Below are positions 16,285 to 23,906 of a stretch of DNA of 26,631 nucleotides, piece after piece. Under the pieces are notes generated by a model that had not been told where the DNA came from, made no database searches, and saw only the letters and a list, made by a program, of their open reading frames with translations. Both the position numbers and the translations under genes were made by a program. The stretch's first letter is position 1. Every line of letters starts with the position of its first letter. This DNA is from Opitutia bacterium (GTDB lineage: Bacteria; Verrucomicrobiota; Verrucomicrobiia; Opitutales; Seribacteraceae): assembly GCA_002692605.1 (NCBI GenBank), contig NZLE01000072.1, positions 1 to 26,631 of the forward strand. The letters are read 5' to 3'.

Positions 16285-17555
16285 AGGATAAGAGACAAGA
16301 GTTCGCATCAGTCGTTGTCGTAGGGGGTGGTCAGGCTGGGTTGTCCGCCTCCTACTACCTTAGCAAGTCCGGGATCGATCATGTGGTATTAGAACGCTCG
16401 GAGCGTTTCCACGCTTGGAAAAAAGACCGCTGGGACAGCTTTTGCCTCGTAACACCCAACTGGCAGTGCCGTCTACCCGGATGGGAGTATGGCGGTAAGG
16501 ATCCCAACGGTTTCATGCCTAGGGATGAGATTGTGGATTACCTGGAAGGCTTCGCCAAGTCATTCAATCCTCCCATTCGCGAAGGCATTACCGTCCAAAG
16601 AGTTGAAGCCAGAGCTGACGGTAAGATTGAAATCGAATCTTCTGACCGCCTTTGGATTAGCTCATCCGTTATTTTAGCGACTGGTTCCTACGACCGTCAG
16701 ATAAAACCGGATTTCGCTTCCAAACTAGATCCCCGAATTACCCAAATAAGTTCAAAAGCTTACAAAAGACCTTCCGACGTTCCCAAAGGCATTTGCCTAG
16801 TTGTAGGCACTGGGCAGTCAGGGGTTCAAATGATGGAAGATCTCTGGCTGGCTGATAGAGAAGTTAGCCTTTCCGTTGGAGCCGCTCCGCGGAGCCCTCG
16901 AATCTACCGTGGAAGAGATGCAACGGATTGGTTGTATGAGATTGGAGAGTATGCGGTTCCCATTGACAAACAACCCAACCCTGAGGCTACGGAAGCAAAG
17001 ACTAATCACTATTTGTCAGGACGGGATGGCGGTCATGAAATCGACCTGCGTGAGTACGCCTCCAATGGGCTTCAACTTTATGGAACCGTACGAGACATTG
17101 AAGGTTCGGACATTTATTTTTCTCCGAATTTAGAGGAAAACCTAGACAGGGCTGACGAAAGTTACCTGCGAATTTGCTCAATGATTGACAATTATATTGC
17201 TGATCTGAAATTGAACGTTCCGGAGAAACCCACATTTGAAAAATTATGGCGTCCTCCAAAGGAGATCACTCACGTCAATGCGTTTGATTCTGGCATTACC
17301 TCAATTCTTTGGTGCACGGGCTTTGTCGCAGATTATTCGTGGTTGAATATCGATTGTCTTGATTCGCGAGGCAGACCGCGTCACAACAGAGGAATCAGTG
17401 AAGCTCAGGGAGTCTATTTCTTAGGACTCAATTGGTTGCACACTTGGGGTTCCGGCAGATTTCTAAGTGTCGCCGAGGACGCGGAGCATGTAGTTGAAAA
17501 CATAAAAATGAAATTAAAAGATAGTTCTACAAATTCATTACCCATTTCTGTCTGA
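16281..17555 (+). CDS. nitH: NitH, flavin-dependent oxidoreductase, MSMEG_0569 family
   Basis: A 424-residue flavoprotein. The GTG at 16281 is preferred because it overlaps the nitG stop as GTGA, like the other couplings in this operon; a TTG at 16266 would add five residues. The FAD Rossmann motif is VVVVGGGQAGLSASYYLSKSG (about residues 11-31), and a second dinucleotide motif, CLVVGTGQSGVQ (about 172-183), would bind NAD(P)H. This is the layout of flavin monooxygenases of the FMO/YUCCA type. LERSERFHAWKKDRWDSF and WCTGFVADYSWLNID agree with that family. It may oxygenate the substrate or cyanide-derived intermediate of the pathway, but no reaction has been shown to my knowledge. It is the last gene of the cluster; no strong terminator is seen after it. 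Confidence 0.9.
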   Translation: MKDKRQEFASVVVVGGGQAGLSASYYLSKSGIDHVVLERSERFHAWKKDRWDSFCLVTPNWQCRLPGWEYGGKDPNGFMPRDEIVDYLEGFAKSFNPPIREGITVQRVEARADGKIEIESSDRLWISSSVILATGSYDRQIKPDFASKLDPRITQISSKAYKRPSDVPKGICLVVGTGQSGVQMMEDLWLADREVSLSVGAAPRSPRIYRGRDATDWLYEIGEYAVPIDKQPNPEATEAKTNHYLSGRDGGHEIDLREYASNGLQLYGTVRDIEGSDIYFSPNLEENLDRADESYLRICSMIDNYIADLKLNVPEKPTFEKLWRPPKEITHVNAFDSGITSILWCTGFVADYSWLNIDCLDSRGRPRHNRGISEAQGVYFLGLNWLHTWGSGRFLSVAEDAEHVVENIKMKLKDSSTNSLPISV

Positions 17556-17943
17556 TTTCATCATTTTCATGATACAAGACACCTTCCTGCAATGATCACT
17601 TGTTATTCAGGGAATGATCGCCTCTCATGCATTTAGGTCTTTTGTTTGTCTAGGTTTTTTCTTCAAAAATAGTCGTCTGATTTCTGCGATGACTTAGGTG
17701 AATTTCGAAGAATCCATTCATCTATGGCAATTTGTAAGTCAAAATTCAAACAAAGCAAAGCCTTTAACCTTCTCTTTCCTTTTCCCTTTTGGGACTCAAG
17801 TCACGAAGATTTTTAAGCCAACCTTTTCAAATAAAGGGTTGAGCGATTTCATTTTCATGAGAGAATTCGTCTTCGCCCGCACAATCCAAAATAATTTCCG
17901 ATTGTCTTTCCCGGACAGTCCGATTGCTCATAACCCTTCAAAG
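17556..17943. other. Intergenic region between nitH and the GH128-like gene
   Basis: These 388 bases hold the right copy of the 80-bp repeat (17732-17811). Before it lies A/T-rich sequence with a weak stem atcat-tttc-atgat (17560-17573) and a T-run near 17655-17660, neither making a convincing terminator. After it I see no clear -35/-10 promoter. The frame of the next gene is open back to 17698, through the repeat, but that extension lacks homology-like features and is not counted as coding. Confidence 0.6.
17732..17811 (+). repeat. 80-bp direct repeat, right copy
   Basis: Same-orientation copy of 11611-11690, 76/80 identical and ungapped. The similarity stops sharply on both sides: the bases before it (tatggcaa) and after it (tttaagcc) do not match those around the left copy. 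It lies 132 bases upstream of the annotated start of the GH128-like gene. The substitutions (at 17749, 17754, 17765 and 17798) weaken the first small hairpin but keep tccc-tttt-ggga. Confidence 0.9.
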
Positions 17944-19281
17944 ATGATGAACTTTCGCAAAAGCCTACTCCTTTCCACCACATGCATGGCCCAATTCCTA
18001 ATGCCCGCGCATACCTGTCTGGCCGAAGAGGCATGGCAGGTAACCGCAAAGATTTGGGGAGCCATGGGCAAAAAGGATTGGAACGAAGTGGAAAGGCTCG
18101 CCAACCAGGCCAACCGAACTTGGGGAGAAAGCGCCCGAAAGGCCAACAACCAGATCACCAAACTCCCCGGCAAGGACGAGGCCAAAGGATACGCCACGCT
18201 CAACGAACTCGCCACCATCACCTACCTGAAGGGTGAAGCTCTTTACAAGAAAGGGGATCGGGATGGCGCCCTGGCCGCCTATTACACCCTGATTGCGGAC
18301 TTCAACTACGGACAATGCTGGGACAAGGCCGGATGGTGGTGGCAACCCGCCTTCGCCGCCCGCGACCGGATTGCGGAGCTTACTCCCGGCAGCCAGACGG
18401 AAGTTTCCATCGACGCGGACCCTCTTCCCGCAAACCTCGCCCTTGATGGCAAGAAAGGCATCTGCTTCACCTTGCGGAAAAGCAACCAAAGCGGAAGCGT
18501 GGAGGAAAACCTGCCCAAGATCCAAGCCACCCGCTCCTACTGGAATTATTCTTGGGGGATGGAACTCGTCGAGGAACAACCTTCGAAGATGGAATTCATG
18601 CCCATGGCTTGGGGAGCTTGGGGCATGGACGGCTTCGTTCAATCCGTCCGCAAGCACATCGTTCCCCAGATTCAGTCAGGCGTGACCAAACGCGTACTCG
18701 GTTTCAATGAGCCGGACAAGAAGGAGCAGGCCAACATGCCCTACCAGGACGCCCTGAAGTACTGGCCCGTGCTGGAGGAATTGGGCGTTCCCCTGTGCAG
18801 TCCCGCCTGCGCGAATCCCTTGAGCGACGTCGATGACAGCACGCAGGGCGTGCGCGGAACTTGGATGCGAGATTTCATGCGTGAGGCGGACAAGCGAAAC
18901 TATCGCATCGATTATATCGGGGTTCATTGGTATGGCGCCACCAGCCCAAGAGCATTCAAGGAACGGATGGCTCAAGTCTACGAGGCGTATGGCCGGCGGC
19001 CCTTGCTGATATCGGAGTTCGCGGTCGCCGATTGGGGGGCCAAGACCGTCGGGCAGAACAGCCATTCCCCGGAAGAGGTTCTCAAATTCATGAAAAACGT
19101 ACTCCCCTGGATGGAAAAACAAAACTGGATTGCCGGATACGCCTGGTTCTCCTTCGGCATCCATGAGGCCGTGGGAACGAGCTCCTCCCTCTTTGACCAA
19201 AGTGGAAAGCTTACCACCTTGGGTAAGTTCTACAGCTCGGTAACCAACGAAAACCCCGACGGCGATCAATCGATCCGTTAA
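17944..19281 (+). CDS. Secreted GH128-like glycoside hydrolase with helical N-terminal domain
   Basis: Start chosen at the ATG at 17944, which opens a signal peptide (MMNFRKSLLLSTTCMAQFLM, cleaved near CLAEE); the protein is 445 residues. Residues about 28-125 are helical and TPR-like (AWQVTAKIWGAMGKKDWNE, YLKGEALYKKGDRDGALAAY). The rest is an Asl1/GH128-type TIM barrel: WNYSWGMEL, FMPMAWGAWG, the acid/base Glu256 in LGFNEPDKK, IDYIGVHWYGA, and the nucleophile Glu358 in LLISEFAVADWGA. Characterised GH128 enzymes cut beta-1,3-glucans. Activity on laminarin-like glucan would fit a marine polysaccharide degrader, though substrate is not proven. Its composition is again high in GC, unlike the Nit1C genes just upstream. 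Confidence 0.85.
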   Translation: MMNFRKSLLLSTTCMAQFLMPAHTCLAEEAWQVTAKIWGAMGKKDWNEVERLANQANRTWGESARKANNQITKLPGKDEAKGYATLNELATITYLKGEALYKKGDRDGALAAYYTLIADFNYGQCWDKAGWWWQPAFAARDRIAELTPGSQTEVSIDADPLPANLALDGKKGICFTLRKSNQSGSVEENLPKIQATRSYWNYSWGMELVEEQPSKMEFMPMAWGAWGMDGFVQSVRKHIVPQIQSGVTKRVLGFNEPDKKEQANMPYQDALKYWPVLEELGVPLCSPACANPLSDVDDSTQGVRGTWMRDFMREADKRNYRIDYIGVHWYGATSPRAFKERMAQVYEAYGRRPLLISEFAVADWGAKTVGQNSHSPEEVLKFMKNVLPWMEKQNWIAGYAWFSFGIHEAVGTSSSLFDQSGKLTTLGKFYSSVTNENPDGDQSIR

Positions 19282-19364
19282 GACTTCTCCCTCTGCCAAA
19301 ATAATCTTTTCTTCGCCCTGAGCTAACGTTTGACCTGAAGAAAACCTCCTCTTACTTTCACACC

Positions 19365-20666
19365 GTGAATTTGAGTTGGAAAAAAACGGCTTTGGCAGGG
19401 ACAGCCCTACTGGTCATCCCACTCTTCCATTTTCTTACCCATTCCGATAAGGAACCCGCATCCGAGGGAGTGGAAGACGCATTCGTTCAAGAAACCGCAC
19501 AACTGATCGCCGAGCTCGAGCAGCTTGGAAAGGATATCGCCCAATCCCCCCCATCATCCCCTGTCCGTGACCCGAACGGGCCTCCTCCAACGGATCCCCA
19601 GGTTGAGAGATCGTCTTTAGCGGAATCACCCGATGAAATCCCACAAGCCCCCGGCGACAAGCCTCAGCCAAAGCTTGTTTCGGATCCCAAGTGGAAGAGG
19701 GAGCTCGATCAGTTTTTGAAAGGGGAAGCCTCTCCCCGGGATTTTCTCAATTCCCTGAACGTCGGGAATTGGAAACGGGCCAGAGAGACTCTGGCCCTTG
19801 CCTATGCGGAGAAGAAACTGCCGCTAGGTGGAGATTTTCAGAAAAAGTTCTGGATGAAAGTCGGAGAAGTCGGAGGGAAAACCGTAGCCGAGGATCTGCT
19901 CAAGGAGGGAGACCCGGCTTTCACCAAGATCCTCAAGGGATGGGCTAAGGGAAGTCCGCAGGAAATGTTCGATTACTATGCCGACCTGGACCTCAAATCT
20001 CCCCAGGTCCAAAATTACCTGGAAAAAACCAACTCTCGGGAAATCCCGCTTATGGATCAATTCTCCAGCGGTATGATCGATGAGGTTCTCAGGAATTCCG
20101 ATGGCAACGTTGGGAATCTTCAAGTTGAGAACGCCAACGATCTGATCGATCACTTCCTTGAAAAAGACAAGGGAAAGGCGGAGTCCCTAACCCGTGAATT
20201 CACCGAACGGGTCATCCGGGGAAGGGATAAGGAAACCCTGAAGCAGTGGGTGAGCTCATACAAGGAACCCGAATTGCAAGCCGGTACGGCCCAACGAGTG
20301 ATTGAAAGTGGTGTCTTCGACAAGAATCCCCTTGAAGCGGTGGAATTTGCCAATTCCCTGGAATCCACCAAAGCCAAGCGTTCCGCCCTCTCTACGGCTT
20401 ACGCGAGACTCGCAGTCGGCGTCAACGGACATGATCCGAACGTCACGGCAACCGAATTGAATGCCATGAAAGACGGATGGAAAAGAGATTTTGCCCTCAA
20501 CGGATTTGCTCATGGTCTTGTTCGGCAGGATCCGGATGCCGCCATAGAATGGGCCAACTCCATAAGCAACGAGGGATTTCGCGAGGTGGTGACCAAAAAT
20601 ATAACCAAAAGAATCAACGCCGAGGTTTTGCCCGATCAAAACCCTCCCGTCACCGATAAAGAGTAA
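19365..20666 (+). CDS. Helical repeat protein with N-terminal anchor, unknown function
   Basis: A 433-residue protein with a GTG start and a hydrophobic N-terminal segment at about residues 7-26 (TALAGTALLVIPLFHFLTH), which may be a signal anchor. A Pro-rich linker follows at about 60-105 (SPPSSPVRDPNGPPPTD). The remainder is almost all helix, with recurring units such as NPLEAVEFANSLESTKAKRSAL and DPDAAIEWANSISNEGFREVV (each a D/N-P-x-A-x-x-x-A/W-A-N-S motif). Such repeats are frequent in verrucomicrobial hypothetical proteins; I know no function for them. No catalytic motif is visible. It lies 83 bases after the GH128-like gene and 9 bases before the next gene, so it is probably part of the same operon and may be a scaffold. 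Confidence 0.6.
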   Translation: MNLSWKKTALAGTALLVIPLFHFLTHSDKEPASEGVEDAFVQETAQLIAELEQLGKDIAQSPPSSPVRDPNGPPPTDPQVERSSLAESPDEIPQAPGDKPQPKLVSDPKWKRELDQFLKGEASPRDFLNSLNVGNWKRARETLALAYAEKKLPLGGDFQKKFWMKVGEVGGKTVAEDLLKEGDPAFTKILKGWAKGSPQEMFDYYADLDLKSPQVQNYLEKTNSREIPLMDQFSSGMIDEVLRNSDGNVGNLQVENANDLIDHFLEKDKGKAESLTREFTERVIRGRDKETLKQWVSSYKEPELQAGTAQRVIESGVFDKNPLEAVEFANSLESTKAKRSALSTAYARLAVGVNGHDPNVTATELNAMKDGWKRDFALNGFAHGLVRQDPDAAIEWANSISNEGFREVVTKNITKRINAEVLPDQNPPVTDKE

Positions 20667-20675
20667 TCATTCTTG

Positions 20676-23600
20676 ATGAGCAGGCTTAGGTTTACTCCCA
20701 GGCGGGCGGTTCATACGCTTGCCGCTTGGATCTTTCTTTCCCTTTTTCCCGTAAGGGGAGAAAAGCTGCAAGAAGCGGATGGGTTGGCGTTCAGCCCCCT
20801 TAGTCTTTCCGGACGAACCCATGACCTTACCTTCACGAAGCAAGGGAACGGTTCCTATCGCATCCTGACTTCCGGCTCCGATCCCTACGTCTACCTTGAT
20901 GGTTTCGTGGAAAACCATAATCCCGCAACTCCTTACGTGTTGGCTTTCGAATGCCAAGTCCCAGGGGATTTTGAAGTCTTCACCTTTTATTATCGGACCG
21001 AGCAAGGCATGAAACGCTTGCATTCCAAGGTTCGTTCTGGGGAAAACTGGGCCTGGCAGGTCCTGGACTTGAGCAGGGATGGAGAAGGCTTGGGTACGGA
21101 AATCAAAAGTTTCAGAATCGATTTCGGAGATTTGGAGAATCAAACTTTCACAATTCGGAACCTCCGACTGATCCAAGCGAATCGAGCGTTGAGACTTCGG
21201 GCAACCCTCGGAGGCAAACGGTTGCAGACCGATCGCCTCGGCATTGGGATCGAAGGCCTGGCCAAGCAAACGGCCGCAGTGGAAACCCTGCGTTACGAGG
21301 ATCAAAGGAGCGTAAGCGTAACTCTTGCTTCATACCGCCATCTGGACTTGGATGCGGAAACCAAAAGAGGCGCCGATCAACCGAACGAACGCCCCCCCGT
21401 CCGGCTTGCCCCGCGAATTGTAGTCGGAGAAGGTCCGCATTCCTCGAACCATACGGTAGTTCGGATCCTTTCTCCCCATCAAGTCTGCGAGACTCAGTTT
21501 CTCGCCTACCCTCCTGAGATTCGAGGAGGCGTGGGCATCGAGGCGGGCAAGGATGCGAAGGGCCGTGGATTCTTCGCCACCTGGCCCTTGTCTTCGTCTC
21601 GGACGAATACCATACGCATATTCAATCGGGCCGGTGGAGAAATCGGCGGGATACGGGTAGCACGGGAAATGAAGCCGCCCTTTGATCTGTGCGTAGGCGA
21701 CTTCTCACCCTCTCGGCCAGGAGATGAATTGGCGGTGATTTCCGGCAAGGTGGAAACTCCAAGTCCCATGGTTTTGCTCTATTCTCCTTCGGGGGAAATC
21801 CTACGGCGAATCTCCTTCCCGGGCGAACCGGGCAGGTACTCCTTGCTCACTCAGGGACTGAATCGACTGCTTGTCCAGGAACCGGACCGGAAAAGGCTCC
21901 ATCAGTTACTGCCCGAAGCAAAGACCTTCCCCTTGGATTTGGGAACCGCCGACTGCCAACTCTTTGATTCCGTTTACCCGGATCGTGATTTCAACAGCGG
22001 TCAACCCGAGCAGGTCAAATCCACCCTGGGACTCATTGATTCAGGCAAGAGAATCGAATCCCAAAATCTAGGAAGAATGGAAAACCTCTTTTGGTTCGAC
22101 CCTCAGGACGAACACGGCGGAGACTCGGCGACCTGGGGGGAATTCCCCGATGGAACCTACGTCAAAAACGGTCTCTACAATTATCTGGGCAGCGCCCAGT
22201 ACTGGTCCCCACTGGTCAAATCCGGAGAAATCGAAAACCGTTCGTACCAGGAGTGGGTCGAAGGGATCGATTGGCCGAAAATCTCGCGCGCTCCGTCTTG
22301 GAGAAAATCAGTGTTGGATTACAACCGGGGAATTCCCACGGTTTGGTCCGCCGGATTCAGCCACCGTTGGAATATTCGAAGGATGAAGCCGATATCCTCC
22401 AAAATCAATCCGGGAAGCGGACTCCCCGAGTATTTGCTGCTGGACCATAAGAATGATCCGGTCGGAGGGGGGTATTTCGGTGAGACTCTCTTCGATTACG
22501 GAACCCAGCATTTTGAGAGCGAAGCCCTCAACAAGCTATACACTTACGCTCAGCGCGCCTTCTACCGGAAATTGGCCCCCGCTTACCGCAGCAATCCGGA
22601 AATGACCATTGCCGTGGAACCCAATCACGAAAACGAGATCGTTTCGGGAACCGACTCGATCGGCGACTACAATCCGGGTAATTTGACGGGCTTCTTTCAC
22701 TACCTCCGGGCACTCTATGGGGAACTCGAATCCATCAACCGGATAATGAAGACGAACTTCACCGGCGCTTTTTTTGACGCTCCGCGAAATCTCCTGCGGG
22801 GGGATTGGGACAAATACGATTTTGAAAACCGCTTCTTCCGGGAATGGGTCGAATACAACCGCGTTCTGGTGTCGCGAAGAGTCGGAACCAGTTACCGGGA
22901 ATGCCTGTTGGCCGGATTCCCGCCGGAAATGATCAAGTGCCATCAGATTCCCGACAGCTACGTGTTTGATTCGATCATCGGAATTTCCGAAGGGAAAAAG
23001 CGGCTCTCCCCCATTGACTGGCTCCTGACCACCGGCGCCGGATTCGGCTTTTCCAGGTATGGAACCTACTTTGAACGGGAGCGAAACGTCGGACAAGGAG
23101 CCCACAGTTCCGGCTTTGACAACATGCTTATAGGCGAATACGCCTCCCTCAATGCAAGTCATGAGAAGTCCCTCCAACAACTGCTTTACCTTCGCAATCA
23201 TGGGGTATCCGCCCTCCACGTGATGTGGTGGCCTTCCCATCTGGACAAGGGATACAACCAGGCGCAGGAGTTCGCTCTTCGGGAGATGATTTCGAAACAT
23301 GACCAACCCCGAAAAGGATTGGCGGGAGGGATCAGTGAAATCAGACCCTGGCGCGGCAAAGCTCAATCCTTTGACGTTGCCGGGTTGGGAACCGAAGGCA
23401 GTCACACCGGTCTCATCAAGAGTTTCACGCAGGAGGGCTCTTTCGAGGGAACCGTTTATTCGGTTCCCTTTCATGCCCACGTCGGAATCCATCTTCTCAA
23501 CGAAAGGGACGAACTCACCGTATCCTCGCGGGGAACCGAAATCGCCACCATCGCAACTACCCGCCCGGGCTGTTTGGTTGAGGTCCATTTTAGGGTTGAA

Positions 23601-23882
23601 GATAAGATTCCCCTGCTCCGGTTGGAGATGGCGCACATGGGAATTCCCCTTCCCGATCAAACCATCCTGCTCGAAGACTTGCTGCCGGATCAAAAGGTTA
23701 GGCTGGTTTACAAGATTCCCATTCTGATGGATCGAATCCGGCTTTCCCTGTCTTCTCCGCAAAATGCAGGGATCGCTGATTTGACCGTAATCAAACACCA
23801 GGATCAAGTGATCAATCTTGCCAGGAAAATCATGTCCGGAGAACGGCATCAGGGAGGTGTGACCTTTGATTGTCTCCCTTGA
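20676..23882 (+). CDS. Large secreted protein, probable clan GH-A glycoside hydrolase
   Basis: A 1068-residue protein; the ATG at 20676 is preferred over the TTG one codon upstream. An N-terminal hydrophobic stretch (AVHTLAAWIFLSLFPVRG) preceded by basic residues is a likely signal peptide. Residues about 35-175 look like a beta-rich, CBM-like module (PYVYLDGFVENHNPATPYVL). The middle (about 480-870) has TIM-barrel features: Glu648 in MTIAVEPNHENEI (the N-E pattern of an acid/base Glu, with Glu652 as alternative), and Glu821 in NMLIGEYASLNAS, a plausible nucleophile. GH42-like or GH5-like families are the nearest I can suggest. The C-terminal 170 residues are beta-rich. The specific family and substrate are not recognised. 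It lies 24 bases before the fourth sulfatase, suggesting joint action. Confidence 0.6.
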   Translation: MSRLRFTPRRAVHTLAAWIFLSLFPVRGEKLQEADGLAFSPLSLSGRTHDLTFTKQGNGSYRILTSGSDPYVYLDGFVENHNPATPYVLAFECQVPGDFEVFTFYYRTEQGMKRLHSKVRSGENWAWQVLDLSRDGEGLGTEIKSFRIDFGDLENQTFTIRNLRLIQANRALRLRATLGGKRLQTDRLGIGIEGLAKQTAAVETLRYEDQRSVSVTLASYRHLDLDAETKRGADQPNERPPVRLAPRIVVGEGPHSSNHTVVRILSPHQVCETQFLAYPPEIRGGVGIEAGKDAKGRGFFATWPLSSSRTNTIRIFNRAGGEIGGIRVAREMKPPFDLCVGDFSPSRPGDELAVISGKVETPSPMVLLYSPSGEILRRISFPGEPGRYSLLTQGLNRLLVQEPDRKRLHQLLPEAKTFPLDLGTADCQLFDSVYPDRDFNSGQPEQVKSTLGLIDSGKRIESQNLGRMENLFWFDPQDEHGGDSATWGEFPDGTYVKNGLYNYLGSAQYWSPLVKSGEIENRSYQEWVEGIDWPKISRAPSWRKSVLDYNRGIPTVWSAGFSHRWNIRRMKPISSKINPGSGLPEYLLLDHKNDPVGGGYFGETLFDYGTQHFESEALNKLYTYAQRAFYRKLAPAYRSNPEMTIAVEPNHENEIVSGTDSIGDYNPGNLTGFFHYLRALYGELESINRIMKTNFTGAFFDAPRNLLRGDWDKYDFENRFFREWVEYNRVLVSRRVGTSYRECLLAGFPPEMIKCHQIPDSYVFDSIIGISEGKKRLSPIDWLLTTGAGFGFSRYGTYFERERNVGQGAHSSGFDNMLIGEYASLNASHEKSLQQLLYLRNHGVSALHVMWWPSHLDKGYNQAQEFALREMISKHDQPRKGLAGGISEIRPWRGKAQSFDVAGLGTEGSHTGLIKSFTQEGSFEGTVYSVPFHAHVGIHLLNERDELTVSSRGTEIATIATTRPGCLVEVHFRVEDKIPLLRLEMAHMGIPLPDQTILLEDLLPDQKVRLVYKIPILMDRIRLSLSSPQNAGIADLTVIKHQDQVINLARKIMSGERHQGGVTFDCLP

Positions 23883-23906
23883 CGGAGAACCGACCCAATC
23901 CAAAAC

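Larger units (their letters stand above)
11691..17731. other. Nit1C segment: lower-GC island between direct repeats
   Basis: The 6041 bases between the two repeat copies hold the seven-gene Nit1C cluster, its promoter and nothing else recognisable. Hand counts of single 60-base lines inside gave roughly 32-47% GC, against about 55-65% in lines counted in the flanking genes, so the composition differs although only a few lines were counted. The neighbours on both sides (sulfatase, glycosidase) belong to polysaccharide breakdown and have no link to nitrilases. Together these features suggest horizontal gain as a unit. No mobility gene is present. Confidence 0.65.

Noticed and set aside
11600..17820. 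tRNA attachment site, integrase or insertion sequence at the Nit1C boundaries
   Set aside because: I looked for tRNA-like sequence, transposase or integrase frames and terminal inverted repeats at both edges and found none.
17834..17938. Distant inverted repeat aagggttgagc / gctca-ta-accctt upstream of the GH128-like gene
   Set aside because: Arms are about 80 bases apart, with a two-base bulge; could be chance in A/T-rich spacer.
17698..17943. N-terminal extension of the GH128-like gene through the right repeat copy
   Set aside because: The frame is open from a GTG at 17698, but the ATG at 17944 starts a clear signal peptide, which would be internal otherwise; the extension also runs through a non-coding repeat.
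22536..23903. 455-residue open frame on the - strand
   Set aside because: Opposite the large probable glycosidase, with no recognisable domain and no promoter or ribosome binding site; shadow frame.
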